A DNA stretch of 5,681 nucleotides from Desulfobacterales bacterium. GTDB taxonomy: Bacteria; Desulfobacterota; Desulfobacteria; Desulfobacterales; C00003060. How positions within the stretch are numbered: position 1 is the stretch's first letter; each line of letters starts with the position of its first letter. The translations under genes were made by a program, and so were the position numbers. The DNA lies in contig DAOVOU010000160.1 in assembly GCA_030629475.1 (NCBI GenBank), forward strand, positions 1 to 5,681. The letters run 5' to 3'. Below are positions 5,580 through 5,681 of this stretch, in pieces. Under the pieces are notes generated by a model. That model was not told the DNA's origin, did not search any database, and saw only the letters and a program-made list of their open reading frames with translations.

Positions 5580-5681
5580 TGGGCATCCTTTATTTTCCTG
5601 TTTACACTTTTTCTATAGAGACCAAAAGGTAATGTTCCAGCTGCTTTGGGCTTTGATCATGGTTTTGGCAACTTCAACATG
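5562..5681 (+). pseudogene. Possible 5' end of an exported-protein gene with an in-frame TAG; cut by window edge
   Basis: From ATG 5562 the frame reads MMKKKKWASFIFLFTLFL, a textbook Sec signal start (basic N-end plus hydrophobic core), then TAG at 5616-5618. The same frame then stays open to the window end with RPKGNVPAALGFDHGFGNFNM. An alternative start, ATG 5632 in another frame, gives MFQLLWALIMVLATST, also hydrophobic, but its AAAAGG is only 2 nt away. Either a nonsense-disrupted gene, a sequencing error, or a real gene starting at 5632. The first start codon and lysine run fall inside repeat copy 3. The protein family is not recognised. Confidence 0.25.

Noticed and set aside
5579..5632. 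17-codon frame MGILYFPVYTFSIETKR ending in TAATG at the next ATG
   Set aside because: The stop/start overlap is suggestive of a leader peptide, but there is no good ribosome site and it competes with two other frames in the same bases.

Overview
The window looks like chromosomal DNA from an anaerobic Desulfobacterota-type (deltaproteobacterial) bacterium. This is inferred from the style of the proteins: an acetyl-CoA synthetase, a cysteine-containing PAS sigma-54 activator with a GAFTDA loop, a tandem Usp protein, and intergenic GGAATNNT/ATTCC octamer repeats. No rRNA, tRNA or other marker confirms it.

Layout. Bases 1-488 are the C-terminal part of an AMP-forming acetyl-CoA synthetase (acs, + strand). 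It is followed after 28 bp by a 300-residue tandem universal stress protein (517-1419, +), probably in the same operon. A composite intergenic repeat comes next (1472-1651). Then two minus-strand genes form a unit: a CPA2-type cation:proton antiporter (2337-3611) and, 190 bp downstream of it, a stand-alone two-CBS-domain protein (1676-2146). A second copy of the same repeat, inverted and roughly 95% identical, lies just upstream of the antiporter (3626-3814). The antiporter/CBS unit is therefore tightly bracketed by ~180-bp inverted repeats. A 312-bp divergent intergenic region follows, with two CCCT...AGGG hairpins and two TTGACA/TGTCAA dyads. After it comes a PAS-AAA+-Fis sigma-54 enhancer-binding protein (4127-5470, +). 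A third, half-length copy of the repeat starts right behind that gene (5474-5579) and runs into what may be the start of an exported protein interrupted by an in-frame TAG. The window ends there.

How the genes may work together (inference). Acs makes AMP from ATP. CBS pairs commonly bind AMP/ATP, and Usp proteins are linked to energy and redox stress. An antiporter with an adenylate-sensing CBS partner beside acs/usp would suit ion and pH homeostasis tied to energy charge during weak-acid (acetate) metabolism. The sigma-54 activator, with cysteines in its PAS domain and linker, could regulate neighbours, but I saw no convincing -24/-12 promoter in the intergenic regions.

The most notable structure is the three-copy repeat family and the way two copies frame the antiporter/CBS operon as a possible mobile or invertible cassette.
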